This document shows, one piece after another, positions 34,133 through 42,915 of a stretch of 64,000 bases of DNA. The stretch spans positions 73,882 through 137,881 of the forward strand of contig DASZIO010000050.1 of NCBI GenBank assembly GCA_035949055.1, in the 5' to 3' direction. The position numbers were made by a program, and so were the translations under genes. Below the pieces are notes generated by a model. That model was not told the origin of the DNA, ran no database searches, and saw only the letters and a list, made by a program, of their open reading frames with translations. Every line of letters starts with the position of its first letter. Position 1 is the first letter of the stretch. The DNA comes from Bog-756 sp035949055. Its GTDB lineage: Bacteria; Actinomycetota; Acidimicrobiia; Acidimicrobiales; RAAP-2.

Positions 34133-35020
34133 GTGCGCGCGCGAGCCCCAGCATCGGCGGCCAACCTGGGACCAGGCTTCGACACGCTCGCTCTGGCACT
34201 CGACCGGTACGTCGAGGTGGAGGTGGAGAAGGCCTCGCGACTGGTGGTGAGGTCGGAGGGTGAAGGCGCGGGCATGTCCGACGACCCCTCGCACCTGGCG
34301 GCCCGGGTGGCCATAGACGTGGCGGGCACCGACCGACTGGCCATCACGGTCCGGTCGAAGATCCCGATCGCCCGCGGGCTGGGCTCCTCGGCGGCGCTGG
34401 CGGTTGCGGCGGCGGCGGCGGCGGGCGCCCGCGACCCGTTGGCCGTGGCCGCGCACATGGACGGACACCCCGACAACGCCGCCGCATCGGTGGTCGGGGG
34501 GCTGGTGGCGGCGGCCAGGGTGAAGGGCGGGGTCCGAGCGGTTCGCCTGGCGCTCGACGTGTCGCTGGCCTTCGTGGTCATCGTGCCCGACGTCACGCTT
34601 TCCACCGCTCGGGCCCGCCATGCCCTGCCGAGCCAGGTCAGCCGCGAGAGCGCGGCGTTCAACCTGTCCCGCCTGGCGCTGCTCGTCGCCGGCCTGGCCG
34701 ACAGCCGGGTGTTGATCGGCGAGGCGACCGAGGACCGGCTGCACCAGGACTACCGCAGCCCGCTCTTCCCACCGGCGCCGAAGCTCCTGGCGGCGATGAT
34801 GGCGGGGGGAGCTCTGGCCACGTGCTGGTCAGGTGCCGGGCCGTCCCTCCTCGGGATCTCCCGCGGTACCGATGTCCAAAAGGTGCAGGCCGCAGCGGCT
34901 GCCGCCCTGGAAGAGGCCGAGGTTCCCGGTGAGGTTCTGGTGCTCCATCCGGATATGCACGGGCTGATCGTCGATCGGGTCGACTCCCCGGAGGTCTACG
35001 ACTTCAACGCCGACAGTTGA
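34133..35020 (+). CDS. thrB: Homoserine kinase
   Basis: A 295-residue GHMP kinase. The N-terminus RARAPASAANLGPGFDTLAL is the family substrate motif, PIARGLGSSAALAVAAAAAA is the glycine-rich ATP loop, and the C-terminal GGALATCWSGAGPSLLGIS is motif 3. It phosphorylates homoserine for threonine synthesis. GTG 34133 is chosen because it gives the canonical N-terminus and fits the -10 box. thrA and thrC, the usual neighbours, are not in the window. Confidence 0.93.
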   Translation: MRARAPASAANLGPGFDTLALALDRYVEVEVEKASRLVVRSEGEGAGMSDDPSHLAARVAIDVAGTDRLAITVRSKIPIARGLGSSAALAVAAAAAAGARDPLAVAAHMDGHPDNAAASVVGGLVAAARVKGGVRAVRLALDVSLAFVVIVPDVTLSTARARHALPSQVSRESAAFNLSRLALLVAGLADSRVLIGEATEDRLHQDYRSPLFPPAPKLLAAMMAGGALATCWSGAGPSLLGISRGTDVQKVQAAAAAALEEAEVPGEVLVLHPDMHGLIVDRVDSPEVYDFNADS

Positions 35021-35061
35021 GCGCGGCCGCGGCGCCGAGCCCGGTGATGGCGCCGTCGCCG

Positions 35062-35067
35062 TATCCT
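35062..35067 (+). promoter_or_regulatory. -10 box for a leaderless miaB operon transcript
   Basis: TATCCT ends 8 nt before GTG 35076. The arms GTGTTC and GAACAC (35070-35075 and 35078-35083) form an inverted repeat over both candidate start codons. Confidence 0.45.
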
Positions 35068-35075
35068 GGGTGTTC

Positions 35076-36518
35076 GTGAACACCTCCGAGTCGCCACCGC
35101 TCTCAGATTCCGTCGGCGCGCCCCGGAGCTTCCACATCCGAACGTTCGGGTGTCAGATGAACGAGCACGACTCCGAGCGGTTGGCCGGCGCACTGATGGC
35201 GGATGGCCTCGTGCCTTCGCCCGACCTCGAGTCGGCCGACGTCGTCGTGTTCAACACCTGCTGCATCAGGGAGAACGCCGACAACAAGTTCTACGGTCAC
35301 CTGGGCAACCTCAAGGCACTACGCGAGCGGCGGCCCGGCATGCAGATCGCGGTTGGCGGATGCCTGGCGCAGATGGAGCCGGAGCGCATCCGGCAGAGGG
35401 CCCCCCACGTGGACGTGGTCTTCGGCACCCACAATCTCGGCCGCGCTCCGGCTCTGCTTCGGCAGGCGGAGAGCCGCGGCCCCGTGGTCGAGCTGGACGA
35501 TGCTCCGCGTTCCGAAGCAGGGCCCGAGGACGGGTACCAGGCGTCTGCGCTGGCCGCGGCGCGCGACCAACCCTTCGCCGCCTGGGTGACCATCCAGACC
35601 GGATGCGACAATTCATGTGCCTTCTGCATCGTGCCCTCGGTGCGGGGGCGGGAGTCGTCGCGGCGGTTCGACGACCTGGTCACCGAGGTCCAGGTCCTGG
35701 CCGGGCGGGGCGTCACCGAGGTGACCCTCCTCGGTCAGAACGTCAACTCCTACGGTCGCGACCTGACGCGGCGGCGGCCCTTGTTCGCCGAATTGCTGCG
35801 GGCCGTCGGGCATGTGGCCGGCATCCGCCGGGTGCGATTCACCAGCCCGCACCCGAAGGACCTCCGGCCCGAGACGATCGCGGCCATGGCCGAGACCGAC
35901 CAGGTCTGCAACCATCTCCATTTGCCACTCCAGTCGGGGAGCAATGCGGTCCTCGCCGCCATGAGGCGCGGCTACACCGCAGAGCGGTACCTGGCCCGCC
36001 TGGAGGACGCCCGGCGGGCCATTCCCGATCTGGCGGTCACGACCGACCTCATCGTGGGCTTCCCGGGGGAGACCGAGGAGGACTTCACCCGCACGCTCGA
36101 GGTGGCCGCCGAGGCTTCCTACGACAGCGCATACACCTTCATCTTCTCACCCCGGCCGGGAACCCGGGCCGCCTCCATGACCGATAGTTTCGTGCCCGCC
36201 CAGGTGATCGCCGACCGGTTCGAACGGCTCCGCCGGGTGGTCGAGCGATCAGCCTTGGTCCTGCACCGGGCCCGCGTCGGCCGGGTCGAGGGCGTGGTGG
36301 TCGAGGGTCCTTCGAAGCGGGATCGATCGGTCGTCACCGGACGGACGACCCAGAACAAACTGGTCCATTTCCGGCCGGTCGCGGGCAGTGTGCTGCCAGC
36401 CGGCGCGTATGCCGACCTCCGGATCACCGACGCCGCGCCCCACCATCTGAGCGGCGAGTTGCTGGCGGTCACCGCGCCCCCCTCCCATCGGGTGCGCATT
36501 CCGGTCGCGGCCGGCTGA
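35076..36518 (+). CDS. miaB: tRNA-2-methylthio-N6-dimethylallyladenosine synthase
   Basis: A 480-residue protein from GTG 35076; GTG 35070 would add two residues. The N-terminal UPF0004 domain carries three cluster cysteines in TFGCQMNEHDSERL, NTCCIREN and AVGGCLAQ. The radical-SAM motif is GCDNSCAFCIVP, and a TRAM domain occupies the C-terminus (about residues 385-450). It methylthiolates i6A37 of tRNAs using two [4Fe-4S] clusters. miaA follows after 2 nt, so the i6A-forming and i6A-modifying enzymes are cotranslated. It is the first gene of a run reaching dapE. Confidence 0.96.
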   Translation: MNTSESPPLSDSVGAPRSFHIRTFGCQMNEHDSERLAGALMADGLVPSPDLESADVVVFNTCCIRENADNKFYGHLGNLKALRERRPGMQIAVGGCLAQMEPERIRQRAPHVDVVFGTHNLGRAPALLRQAESRGPVVELDDAPRSEAGPEDGYQASALAAARDQPFAAWVTIQTGCDNSCAFCIVPSVRGRESSRRFDDLVTEVQVLAGRGVTEVTLLGQNVNSYGRDLTRRRPLFAELLRAVGHVAGIRRVRFTSPHPKDLRPETIAAMAETDQVCNHLHLPLQSGSNAVLAAMRRGYTAERYLARLEDARRAIPDLAVTTDLIVGFPGETEEDFTRTLEVAAEASYDSAYTFIFSPRPGTRAASMTDSFVPAQVIADRFERLRRVVERSALVLHRARVGRVEGVVVEGPSKRDRSVVTGRTTQNKLVHFRPVAGSVLPAGAYADLRITDAAPHHLSGELLAVTAPPSHRVRIPVAAG

Positions 36519-36520
36519 GC

Positions 36521-37576
36521 ATGGTCGGCATCGTGACCACCCGCCCCCCCCGTGGGGTCTCAACGGTGCACGAGCCGGTCGTCGCGCTGGTCGGTCCCAC
36601 CGCGTCGGGCAAGTCACGGATCGCCATCGAGGTTGCCCGGGCCTCGCGCGGCGGACCAACGCCCGTCGAACTGGTCTCGGTCGACTCGATGGCCGTCTAC
36701 CGGGGCATGGACGTCGGGACGGCCAAACCGCCTCGAGAGATCCGGGCCGAGATCGCCGTTCACCTGGTGGACCTGGTCGATCCGGACCAGGAATTCACCG
36801 TGCAGCAGTTTCAAGCCGAGGCCGGCCGGGCTCTCAGAGCCATCTCGGCCCGTCGTCATGGCGCACTGCTCGTCGGGGGGACCGGGCTGTACCTGCGGTC
36901 GGTGGTCGACCGCCTCACGTTCCCGGGTCGCTATCCGGCGGTGGCCGCGGAACTGGCGGCATCGGTGGAGGCGGCCGGTCCCGCGGGGAGCTGGGAGCAG
37001 CACGTCGTCCTGAGCGCCCTCCATGACCGCCTCACCCGTTTGGACCCGGTGGCGGCCCGGCGCGTCGCACCCTCCAACACTCGGCGCCTGTTGCGCGCCC
37101 TCGAGGTGACGGTCGGCTCAGGACGCCCGTTCTCCTCGTTCGGTCCGGGGCTCGAGCGCTACCCGCCGACCCCGGTAACGATGATCGGGCTCCGTTCCGA
37201 TCCGGTCGTGCTGGACCGCCGGATCGCGGAACGGCTCGACCGGATGATGGCAGATGGCCTGCTCGACGAGGTCGAGGCGCTGGTAGCCAGGCCGGGAGGA
37301 CTGTCGCGCACGGCCCGTCAAGCGCTCGGCTACCGCGAGCTGCTCGCTCACCTCGACGGTGGCCCCTCCCTCGAGGAGGCGGTGGGCCTGGCCGTCCAGC
37401 GGACCCAGGCCCTCGCCCGGCGGCAGATGGCCTGGTTCCGGCGCGATCCCCGTATCCTGTGGCTGGACGCTGACGACGAGCCGCCGGGTTGCATCCTGGC
37501 CCGCCTGGCCGGTAGAGGCCCCGACAACGGGTCGGTAGGAAACTGGACCGAAGACTATGTGCCCAGCCATGGCTGA
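36521..37576 (+). CDS. miaA: tRNA dimethylallyltransferase
   Basis: A 351-residue protein. The P-loop ALVGPTASGKSRIA lies near residues 22-35, SVDSMAVYRGMDVGTAKP is the substrate motif, and LVGGTGLYLRSVVD with the C-terminal RTQALARRQMAWFRRD complete the family pattern. It adds dimethylallyl to A37 of tRNAs reading UNN codons, the substrate of MiaB. It starts 2 nt after miaB and its 3' end overlaps the dapF start by about 20 nt. Confidence 0.96.
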   Translation: MVGIVTTRPPRGVSTVHEPVVALVGPTASGKSRIAIEVARASRGGPTPVELVSVDSMAVYRGMDVGTAKPPREIRAEIAVHLVDLVDPDQEFTVQQFQAEAGRALRAISARRHGALLVGGTGLYLRSVVDRLTFPGRYPAVAAELAASVEAAGPAGSWEQHVVLSALHDRLTRLDPVAARRVAPSNTRRLLRALEVTVGSGRPFSSFGPGLERYPPTPVTMIGLRSDPVVLDRRIAERLDRMMADGLLDEVEALVARPGGLSRTARQALGYRELLAHLDGGPSLEEAVGLAVQRTQALARRQMAWFRRDPRILWLDADDEPPGCILARLAGRGPDNGSVGNWTEDYVPSHG

Positions 37577-38399
37577 CCGCCCCCGCCTCCGCCTCACCAA
37601 GCATCACGGGGCGGGCAACGACTTCCTGGTCCTGTTGGACCGTGAGGACGAGCTCGGCCTCGACGCGGCCGCGGCGCGGGCCCTGTGTCACCGCCGACTC
37701 GGGGTCGGTGCCGACGGTGTGATCCGGGTCCTGGCCGGGATGGGGGGCGCGGACCTAGCCATGGAGCTCCGCAACGCCGATGGCGGTCTGGCCGAGATGA
37801 GCGGGAACGGCCTCCGGTGCCTGGCCCAGGCCGCGGTGGAATCGGGCTTGGTGGCGCCGCCCACCTTCAGCGTGTGGACGCCGGCCGGCGTACGAGTGGT
37901 CGACTACCGGCCCGGGGAGCTACCGGGCTCGGCCACGGCCTCGGTCGACATGGGTACCGCTGTCCTCGGGCCTGATCAGCCCCAGCAGTTCGACGGGCGC
38001 AAGGCCCGGCAGGTCGACATGGGCAACCCCCATCTAGTGCTGCTCGGTCCGGACCCGGACAACGTGGACGTGGCCGAGCTGGGGCCCCGGCTCCAGGAGG
38101 TCCAGCCCGGCGGGATCAACGTCGAGTTCATCTCGCTCGGCCCGGGCACCGGCTCGATCAACCTCCGGGTGTGGGAACGGGGTGTGGGAGAGACCCAGGC
38201 CTGCGGCACCGGCAGCGCGGCCGCCGCGGTGGCGGCCCGCAGCTGGGGGCTGGTCGGCGAGGAGATCGACGTGCACAATCCGGGCGGCACCCTCCGGGTG
38301 AGCCTCGACGGCAACCGCATACTTCTGAGTGGGCCGGTGCGCAAGGTGGCGGCGCTGAAGGTGGACATGGCCGGCCTCCTCGACGCGGCGAGGTCATGA
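37557..38399 (+). CDS. dapF: Diaminopimelate epimerase with Cys-to-Ser at the first catalytic position
   Basis: A 280-residue protein from ATG 37557; ATG 37569 is an equally good start. The fold markers are HHGAGNDFLV, GADGVIRV, MELRNADGGLAE and the C-terminal WERGVGETQACGTGSAAA. DapF is a two-cysteine racemase. The second catalytic Cys is present (Cys216 in QACGTGS), but the first, normally the Cys of CGNG, is Ser82 in EMSGNGLRC (codon AGC at 37800-37802). A Cys does occur six residues later (Cys88). It should convert LL- to meso-DAP for MurE and lysine. Whether a Ser/Cys pair does this efficiently is open. It is in an operon with miaA and hflX. Confidence 0.92.
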   Translation: MCPAMADRPRLRLTKHHGAGNDFLVLLDREDELGLDAAAARALCHRRLGVGADGVIRVLAGMGGADLAMELRNADGGLAEMSGNGLRCLAQAAVESGLVAPPTFSVWTPAGVRVVDYRPGELPGSATASVDMGTAVLGPDQPQQFDGRKARQVDMGNPHLVLLGPDPDNVDVAELGPRLQEVQPGGINVEFISLGPGTGSINLRVWERGVGETQACGTGSAAAAVAARSWGLVGEEIDVHNPGGTLRVSLDGNRILLSGPVRKVAALKVDMAGLLDAARS

Positions 38400-39700
38400 C
38401 GGCCGACAACTCCGCATTCACCGACACACTGATCTCCCGGTCGGTCCGGGAGCGCATCGTGCTGGTCGGCGTGGTGCTGCCCCGCTGTACCCGGTCCGAG
38501 GCCGAATCCGCCCTGGACGAATTGGCTCTGCTGGTGGACACAGCCGGTGCCGACGTGGTCGAACGCGTCCTGCAACGACGGGCCGCGCCGGACGCGGCCA
38601 CCTACCTCGGCCGAGGCCGGGCAGAGGAACTGGCCTCGCTCTGCCGATCGGTCGATGCCGACACGGTCGTGTTCGACGACGACCTCTCGCCCGCCCAGCA
38701 GCGAAACCTCGAGGCCATCCTGGGCCGCACGGCCATCGACCGCACCGCGGTCATCCTCGACATCTTCGCCCAGAACGCCCGGAGCCCCGAAGGACGGGCC
38801 CAGGTCGAGCTGGCCCTGTTGCGGTATCGCCTGCCCCGCCTGGCCGGTCGGGGCAGATCCTTCAGCCAGCAGGCGGGCGGCATCGGTACCCGTGGCCCGG
38901 GGGAGACCAAGCTCGAGGTCGACCGCCGCCGCCTGGTCCGGCGCATGAGCCGGCTCGAAGGCGACCTCCGCCAACTCGAACGCACCCGGCGCACGCAGCG
39001 GCGCGGGCGGGCGCGCTCGCGGCACCGAGCCGTCTCCCTGGTCGGCTACACCAACGCCGGCAAGTCGACCTTGCTCAACCGGCTGTGCGGGGCCGACGCC
39101 ATGGTCGAGAACCGGCTGTTCTCAACCCTCGACCCCCGCACCCGCCAGCTCCCCCTGCCGGGTGGGGAAACGGTGCTCCTCACCGACACCGTGGGTTTCG
39201 TGCGCAAGCTGCCCCACCAGGTGGTCGAGGCCTTCCACTCCACACTGGAAGAGATCGGCCAGTCGGACCTCCTCCTCCACGTCGTGGACGGGACCGCGTC
39301 CGACCTCGAGGGCCAAGTGGACGCGGTACGGACCGTGCTGGCCGAAATCGGGGCCGACCGGCTACCCGAGCTCATGGTGGTCAACAAGGCCGACGCTCGG
39401 CCTCCCGATGGCGTCTCCGAGCAGGCCGAACGGCTGTTAGCCGCCCACGAGGGATCCCTCATGGTGTCGGCTCGCACCGGGGAGGGCCTCGATCGGTTGC
39501 AGACGGCCATGGGCGACCGCCTCCGGGTCGGGGACCGGGTGGTCGAGCTGATCGTGCCCTGGTCCCGCGGTGACGTGCTCGCCGCTGTACACCGCGAGGG
39601 TGAGATCGTCGGAGAGGTGGCGGGGGAGCTGTCGGCTCGGATCCAGGTGGTGCTCGATGAAGCGGGAACGTGGCGCTTCGCGGAGTTCCTCACCTCATGA
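38396..39700 (+). CDS. hflX: GTPase HflX
   Basis: A 434-residue protein; ATG overlaps the dapF stop (ATGA). The N-terminal HflX domain has RAAPDAATYLGRGRAEEL and DDDLSPAQQRNLE, followed by the family-defining GIGTRGPGETKLEVDRRR and a coiled coil. The G domain has G1 VGYTNAGKST (about residue 217), G3 DTVGFVRKLPH, G4 NKAD and G5 SARTGEG. It binds the 50S subunit and rescues or splits stalled ribosomes, particularly under stress. The miaA-dapF-hflX order is shared by other actinobacteria. Confidence 0.97.
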   Translation: MTADNSAFTDTLISRSVRERIVLVGVVLPRCTRSEAESALDELALLVDTAGADVVERVLQRRAAPDAATYLGRGRAEELASLCRSVDADTVVFDDDLSPAQQRNLEAILGRTAIDRTAVILDIFAQNARSPEGRAQVELALLRYRLPRLAGRGRSFSQQAGGIGTRGPGETKLEVDRRRLVRRMSRLEGDLRQLERTRRTQRRGRARSRHRAVSLVGYTNAGKSTLLNRLCGADAMVENRLFSTLDPRTRQLPLPGGETVLLTDTVGFVRKLPHQVVEAFHSTLEEIGQSDLLLHVVDGTASDLEGQVDAVRTVLAEIGADRLPELMVVNKADARPPDGVSEQAERLLAAHEGSLMVSARTGEGLDRLQTAMGDRLRVGDRVVELIVPWSRGDVLAAVHREGEIVGEVAGELSARIQVVLDEAGTWRFAEFLTS

Positions 39701-40908
39701 CGGAACACCCCGACCGGGCGTCCTCGGTGGGGGCACCCGACGGCGTCGGGTTCAGCCCGCCGCCCTACCCATACGACCGCCTGGCCGCGCTGCAGGCTCG
39801 CGCCGAAGGGCGATTCGGGCCCGAGGCGGGGAGCGTCGACCGGTCTGGGATCGTGGACTGTTCGGTCGGCACCCCATGCGATCCGCCCCCGCCCCTGGTG
39901 CTCGAAGCCATGGCCGGCTCCGGCACCGAACGGGGGTATCCGCCGTCGGCGGGGTCGGCCGCTTACCGGCAGGCCGCGGCGGCCTGGCTGGCCCGCCGGT
40001 TCGGCGTCTCGATCGATCCCCAAAGGGAACTGGCCGCATGCGTGGGAACAAAGGAGTTCGTGGCGTCCACCGCCCAGTACCTTCGCTTGCGCACTCCAGC
40101 GAGGGACACGGTCCTGTATCCGGCTGTCTCCTATCCGACCTACGCCATGGGAGCCCGGCTCGGCGGGTGCCGCGCCGTGCCGGTCAGAGAGCTCCGAGGC
40201 GGCGGTCCCGACCTGGCCTCGATCTCGCCGGCCGACCGCGATCGGGCTCTGGTGGTGTGGATCAACTCCCCGTCCAACCCGACCGGCAGGCTGGCCGACA
40301 TGAGGACGGTGGCCGGGTGGGGCACGGCCCACGGCATCCCCGTGTTCTCCGACGAGTGTTACGCCGAGTTCACCTGGGACGGTCCGCCCGAAACGGTTCT
40401 CGCCGGCGGGACCCGCGGGGTCGTTGCCGTGCATTCGCTGTCGAAGCGCTCGAATCTGGCCGGCGCCCGCGCCGGGTTCTTCGCCGGAGACCCCGAGCTG
40501 GTCGGGTACCTGCTCGAAGTGAGGCGGCACGCGGGCCTCATGGTGCCCGGCCCGGTGCAAGCGGGTGCCGTCGCCGCCTTCTCGGACGACGCCCACGTAG
40601 CGGAACAACGGCACCGCTATCGGGACCGGCTGGCCTTCATGCGCGAGGTCCTCGGCGGCATCGGGCTACCCGCGCCGATGCCGGCCGGGGGCTTCTATCT
40701 CTGGATTCCGGTGCCCCCCACCATGGAGGAAGGGAGCTGGGAGCTAGCCGAGCACCTGGCCCTCACGGCCGGGTTGTTGGTGAGTCCTGGTGACCTGTAC
40801 GGGCCGGAGGGTGCGGGATTCGTCCGACTGGCCGTGGTGCAACCCATGGAACGCCTGGCCGTGGTGGAGGCGCGGCTTGCCGGCCGGGCGTCGGTGCTCG
40901 CCCGCTGA
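39697..40908 (+). CDS. dapC: N-succinyldiaminopimelate aminotransferase (class I/II PLP)
   Basis: A 403-residue fold-type I aminotransferase, ATGA overlap with hflX. The PLP Lys is about residue 250 in HSLSKRSNLAGARAGFF. NSPSNPTG and FSDECYAEF are the cofactor-binding Asn and Asp/Tyr segments, and the C-terminal phosphate-binding region is GAGFVRLAV. Sequence alone gives a general aminotransferase. The specific call comes from its position between dapF/hflX and dapD-dapE, where DapC acts in the succinylase pathway. Confidence 0.85.
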   Translation: MTEHPDRASSVGAPDGVGFSPPPYPYDRLAALQARAEGRFGPEAGSVDRSGIVDCSVGTPCDPPPPLVLEAMAGSGTERGYPPSAGSAAYRQAAAAWLARRFGVSIDPQRELAACVGTKEFVASTAQYLRLRTPARDTVLYPAVSYPTYAMGARLGGCRAVPVRELRGGGPDLASISPADRDRALVVWINSPSNPTGRLADMRTVAGWGTAHGIPVFSDECYAEFTWDGPPETVLAGGTRGVVAVHSLSKRSNLAGARAGFFAGDPELVGYLLEVRRHAGLMVPGPVQAGAVAAFSDDAHVAEQRHRYRDRLAFMREVLGGIGLPAPMPAGGFYLWIPVPPTMEEGSWELAEHLALTAGLLVSPGDLYGPEGAGFVRLAVVQPMERLAVVEARLAGRASVLAR

Positions 40909-40936
40909 GCAGGGCCGGGACATACGGGGCCAGGGC

Positions 40937-40942
40937 TAACGT
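40937..40942 (+). promoter_or_regulatory. -10 box for a leaderless dapD transcript
   Basis: TAACGT ends 7 nt before ATG 40950. It could let dapD-dapE be expressed independently of the long miaB operon. Confidence 0.45.
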
Positions 40943-40949
40943 TTCGCCA

Positions 40950-41777
40950 ATGCCAGACCTCCAGGTGCAGATCGAAGCACTGTCGCAGCGCGCCCACGAG
41001 CTCGGACCGGCCGATACCGATGCCTTGGCCACGGTCTCCGCCGCCATCGACCTGCTCGACTGCGGTCGTGCCCGGGTGGCGGAAATCGATCCGGAGACCG
41101 ACGAGGTGATCGTGCACCGGTGGCTCAAGGAGGCGATCCTGCTGCTGTTCCGCCTGCGCGCCATGGAGACGGTGGAGGTCGGCCCCTTCGAGTTCGCCGA
41201 CAAGCTCCCGCTGAAGCACGACTACGGCCCGTCGGGGGTCCGGGTGGTGCCGGGGGCGTCGGCCCGGTGGGGGTCGTACCTGGGCGAGGGGGTCATCTGC
41301 ATGCCGAGCTACGTGAACATCGGGGCCCGGGTCGGGGCAGGCACCATGGTCGACACCTGGGCCACCGTGGGCTCGTGCGCGCAGATCGGTGAGCGGGTCC
41401 ATCTCTCGGGCGGGGTGGGCATCGGCGGCGTCCTCGAACCGGCCCAGGCTGCGCCGGTGATCATCGAGGACGACGTCATGGTGGGCAGTCGCTGCATGAT
41501 CACCCAAGGGGCGCGGGTGGGTCGGGGCTCGGTCGTCGGCGAGGGCACCATCTTGAACCCGTCGATACCGGTGATCGACGGTGAGTCCGGCGAGGAACTG
41601 AGCCGGGGACACATCCCGCCGTGGTGTGTCGCCGTGCAGGCGTCCAGGCGCCGGGACTATCCCGGGGGGGAGTTCTACCTGCCGTGCGTACTGGTGATCA
41701 GACGGCTGACCGAGGGGCAGCGCCACGACAAGGCCGAGTTGAACGACATCCTCCGCCAGCACGGGGTCTCGGCGTGA
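40950..41777 (+). CDS. dapD: Tetrahydrodipicolinate N-succinyltransferase
   Basis: A 275-residue left-handed beta-helix acyltransferase. An N-terminal helical domain (about residues 1-100) with EIDPETDEVIVHRWLKEAIL is followed by hexapeptide repeats: VICMPSYVNIGARVGAGTMV, SCAQIGERVHLSGGVGIGG and IIEDDVMVGSRCMI. It resembles the DapD subfamily of proteobacteria. It transfers succinyl from CoA to tetrahydrodipicolinate, which shows that the organism uses the succinylase route. The stop overlaps the dapE start. Confidence 0.95.
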   Translation: MPDLQVQIEALSQRAHELGPADTDALATVSAAIDLLDCGRARVAEIDPETDEVIVHRWLKEAILLLFRLRAMETVEVGPFEFADKLPLKHDYGPSGVRVVPGASARWGSYLGEGVICMPSYVNIGARVGAGTMVDTWATVGSCAQIGERVHLSGGVGIGGVLEPAQAAPVIIEDDVMVGSRCMITQGARVGRGSVVGEGTILNPSIPVIDGESGEELSRGHIPPWCVAVQASRRRDYPGGEFYLPCVLVIRRLTEGQRHDKAELNDILRQHGVSA

Positions 41778-42856
41778 GCGGGGGTCTGCCTGAAGGGCTG
41801 TTGGGACTGGCCACTGCCCTCGTCGCCGTGCCTTCCGTCAGCCACCACGAGGGTCAGATGGCCGATGCCGTGGAGGCGGCACTGGCCGGTTGCCCCTGGC
41901 TCCGGGTCGAGCGGGTGGGGAGCAATGTGGTGGCCCGCACCGACCTCGGCCGGGACAGTCGGGTTCTGCTGGCCGGACACCTTGACACGGTGCCGCCCGT
42001 CGCCGGTAACGACGAGCCGCGGCTCGAGGGCGACGTGCTCTACGGCGTGGGCGCCGCGGACATGAAGGGAGGCCTGGCCGTCTTTCTGCACCTCGCTGCC
42101 GTCCTGTCCGAGCCAGCGGTGGACGTGACCTGGTGCTTCTACGTCTGCGAGGAGGTGGAACAGGAGTTCAACGGCTTGGTCCGCCTGTTGGCGACCCGAC
42201 CCGACCTCGTCGGGGCCGACGCCGCCATTCTCGGGGAGCCCACCGCCGGGGTGGTCGAGGCCGGGTGCCAAGGGACGCTCCGGGTGAGGCTGGATCTTCG
42301 GGGACAGCGGGCGCATACCGCCCGACCGGCCGCCGGTCGCAACGCCATTCACCGCCTGGGCCCGCTGCTCGAGACGGTGGCGAGCTACGAGGGCCGCCGT
42401 CCGGTCCTCGACGGGTGCGGGTACGCCGAGCAACTCCAAGCGGTCGAAGTGAGTGGGGGGATAGCCCCGAACGTCGTGCCCGACGAAGCGAGCGTATTGG
42501 TGAACCACCGGTTCGCGCCCGACCGCTCGGTCGAGGAGGCCGAGGAATCGCTCCAGGGGTTGCTCGGACCGCACCTGGAGCCGGGGGACCGGTGGGAGCT
42601 GGTCGAATCCGCCGCCGCCGCCCCACCCGCGCTCAACCATGCGTTGCTCTCGAAGCTGGTGGCCTCGAGTGGCTCGCCGCCCCGGGCCAAGCTGGGGTGG
42701 ACCGACGCCGCATCACTCTGGTCCCACCGGATCCCGACCGCCAACTTCGGCCCCGGCGACCCGATGCTGGCGCACACCCCGGGCGAGCACGTCAGCGCCC
42801 CCGAGCTCGAACAGGCCGCCGGTACGCTCGAGCAACTGCTCCGTAGCGGGCCCTGA
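41774..42856 (+). CDS. dapE: Succinyl-diaminopimelate desuccinylase
   Basis: A 360-residue M20 metallopeptidase; GTG within a GTGA overlap with dapD. Metal ligands are visible: His in LLAGHLDTVPP, Asp in GVGAADMKGG, the catalytic Glu pair in YVCEEVEQEF, Glu in ILGEPTAG and the late His in MLAHTPGEHV. The internal dimerisation domain (RGQRAHTARPAAGRNAI) is present. It removes succinate to give LL-DAP for DapF. It is the last gene of the operon, convergent with lexA across a tandem-repeat array. Confidence 0.94.
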   Translation: MSGGLPEGLLGLATALVAVPSVSHHEGQMADAVEAALAGCPWLRVERVGSNVVARTDLGRDSRVLLAGHLDTVPPVAGNDEPRLEGDVLYGVGAADMKGGLAVFLHLAAVLSEPAVDVTWCFYVCEEVEQEFNGLVRLLATRPDLVGADAAILGEPTAGVVEAGCQGTLRVRLDLRGQRAHTARPAAGRNAIHRLGPLLETVASYEGRRPVLDGCGYAEQLQAVEVSGGIAPNVVPDEASVLVNHRFAPDRSVEEAEESLQGLLGPHLEPGDRWELVESAAAAPPALNHALLSKLVASSGSPPRAKLGWTDAASLWSHRIPTANFGPGDPMLAHTPGEHVSAPELEQAAGTLEQLLRSGP

Positions 42857-42915
42857 GGGTGCGGGTTCAGATTGGGGTGCCGTTCGGTCCGGCCGACGGG
42901 CAGAGCCGGTCCGCT

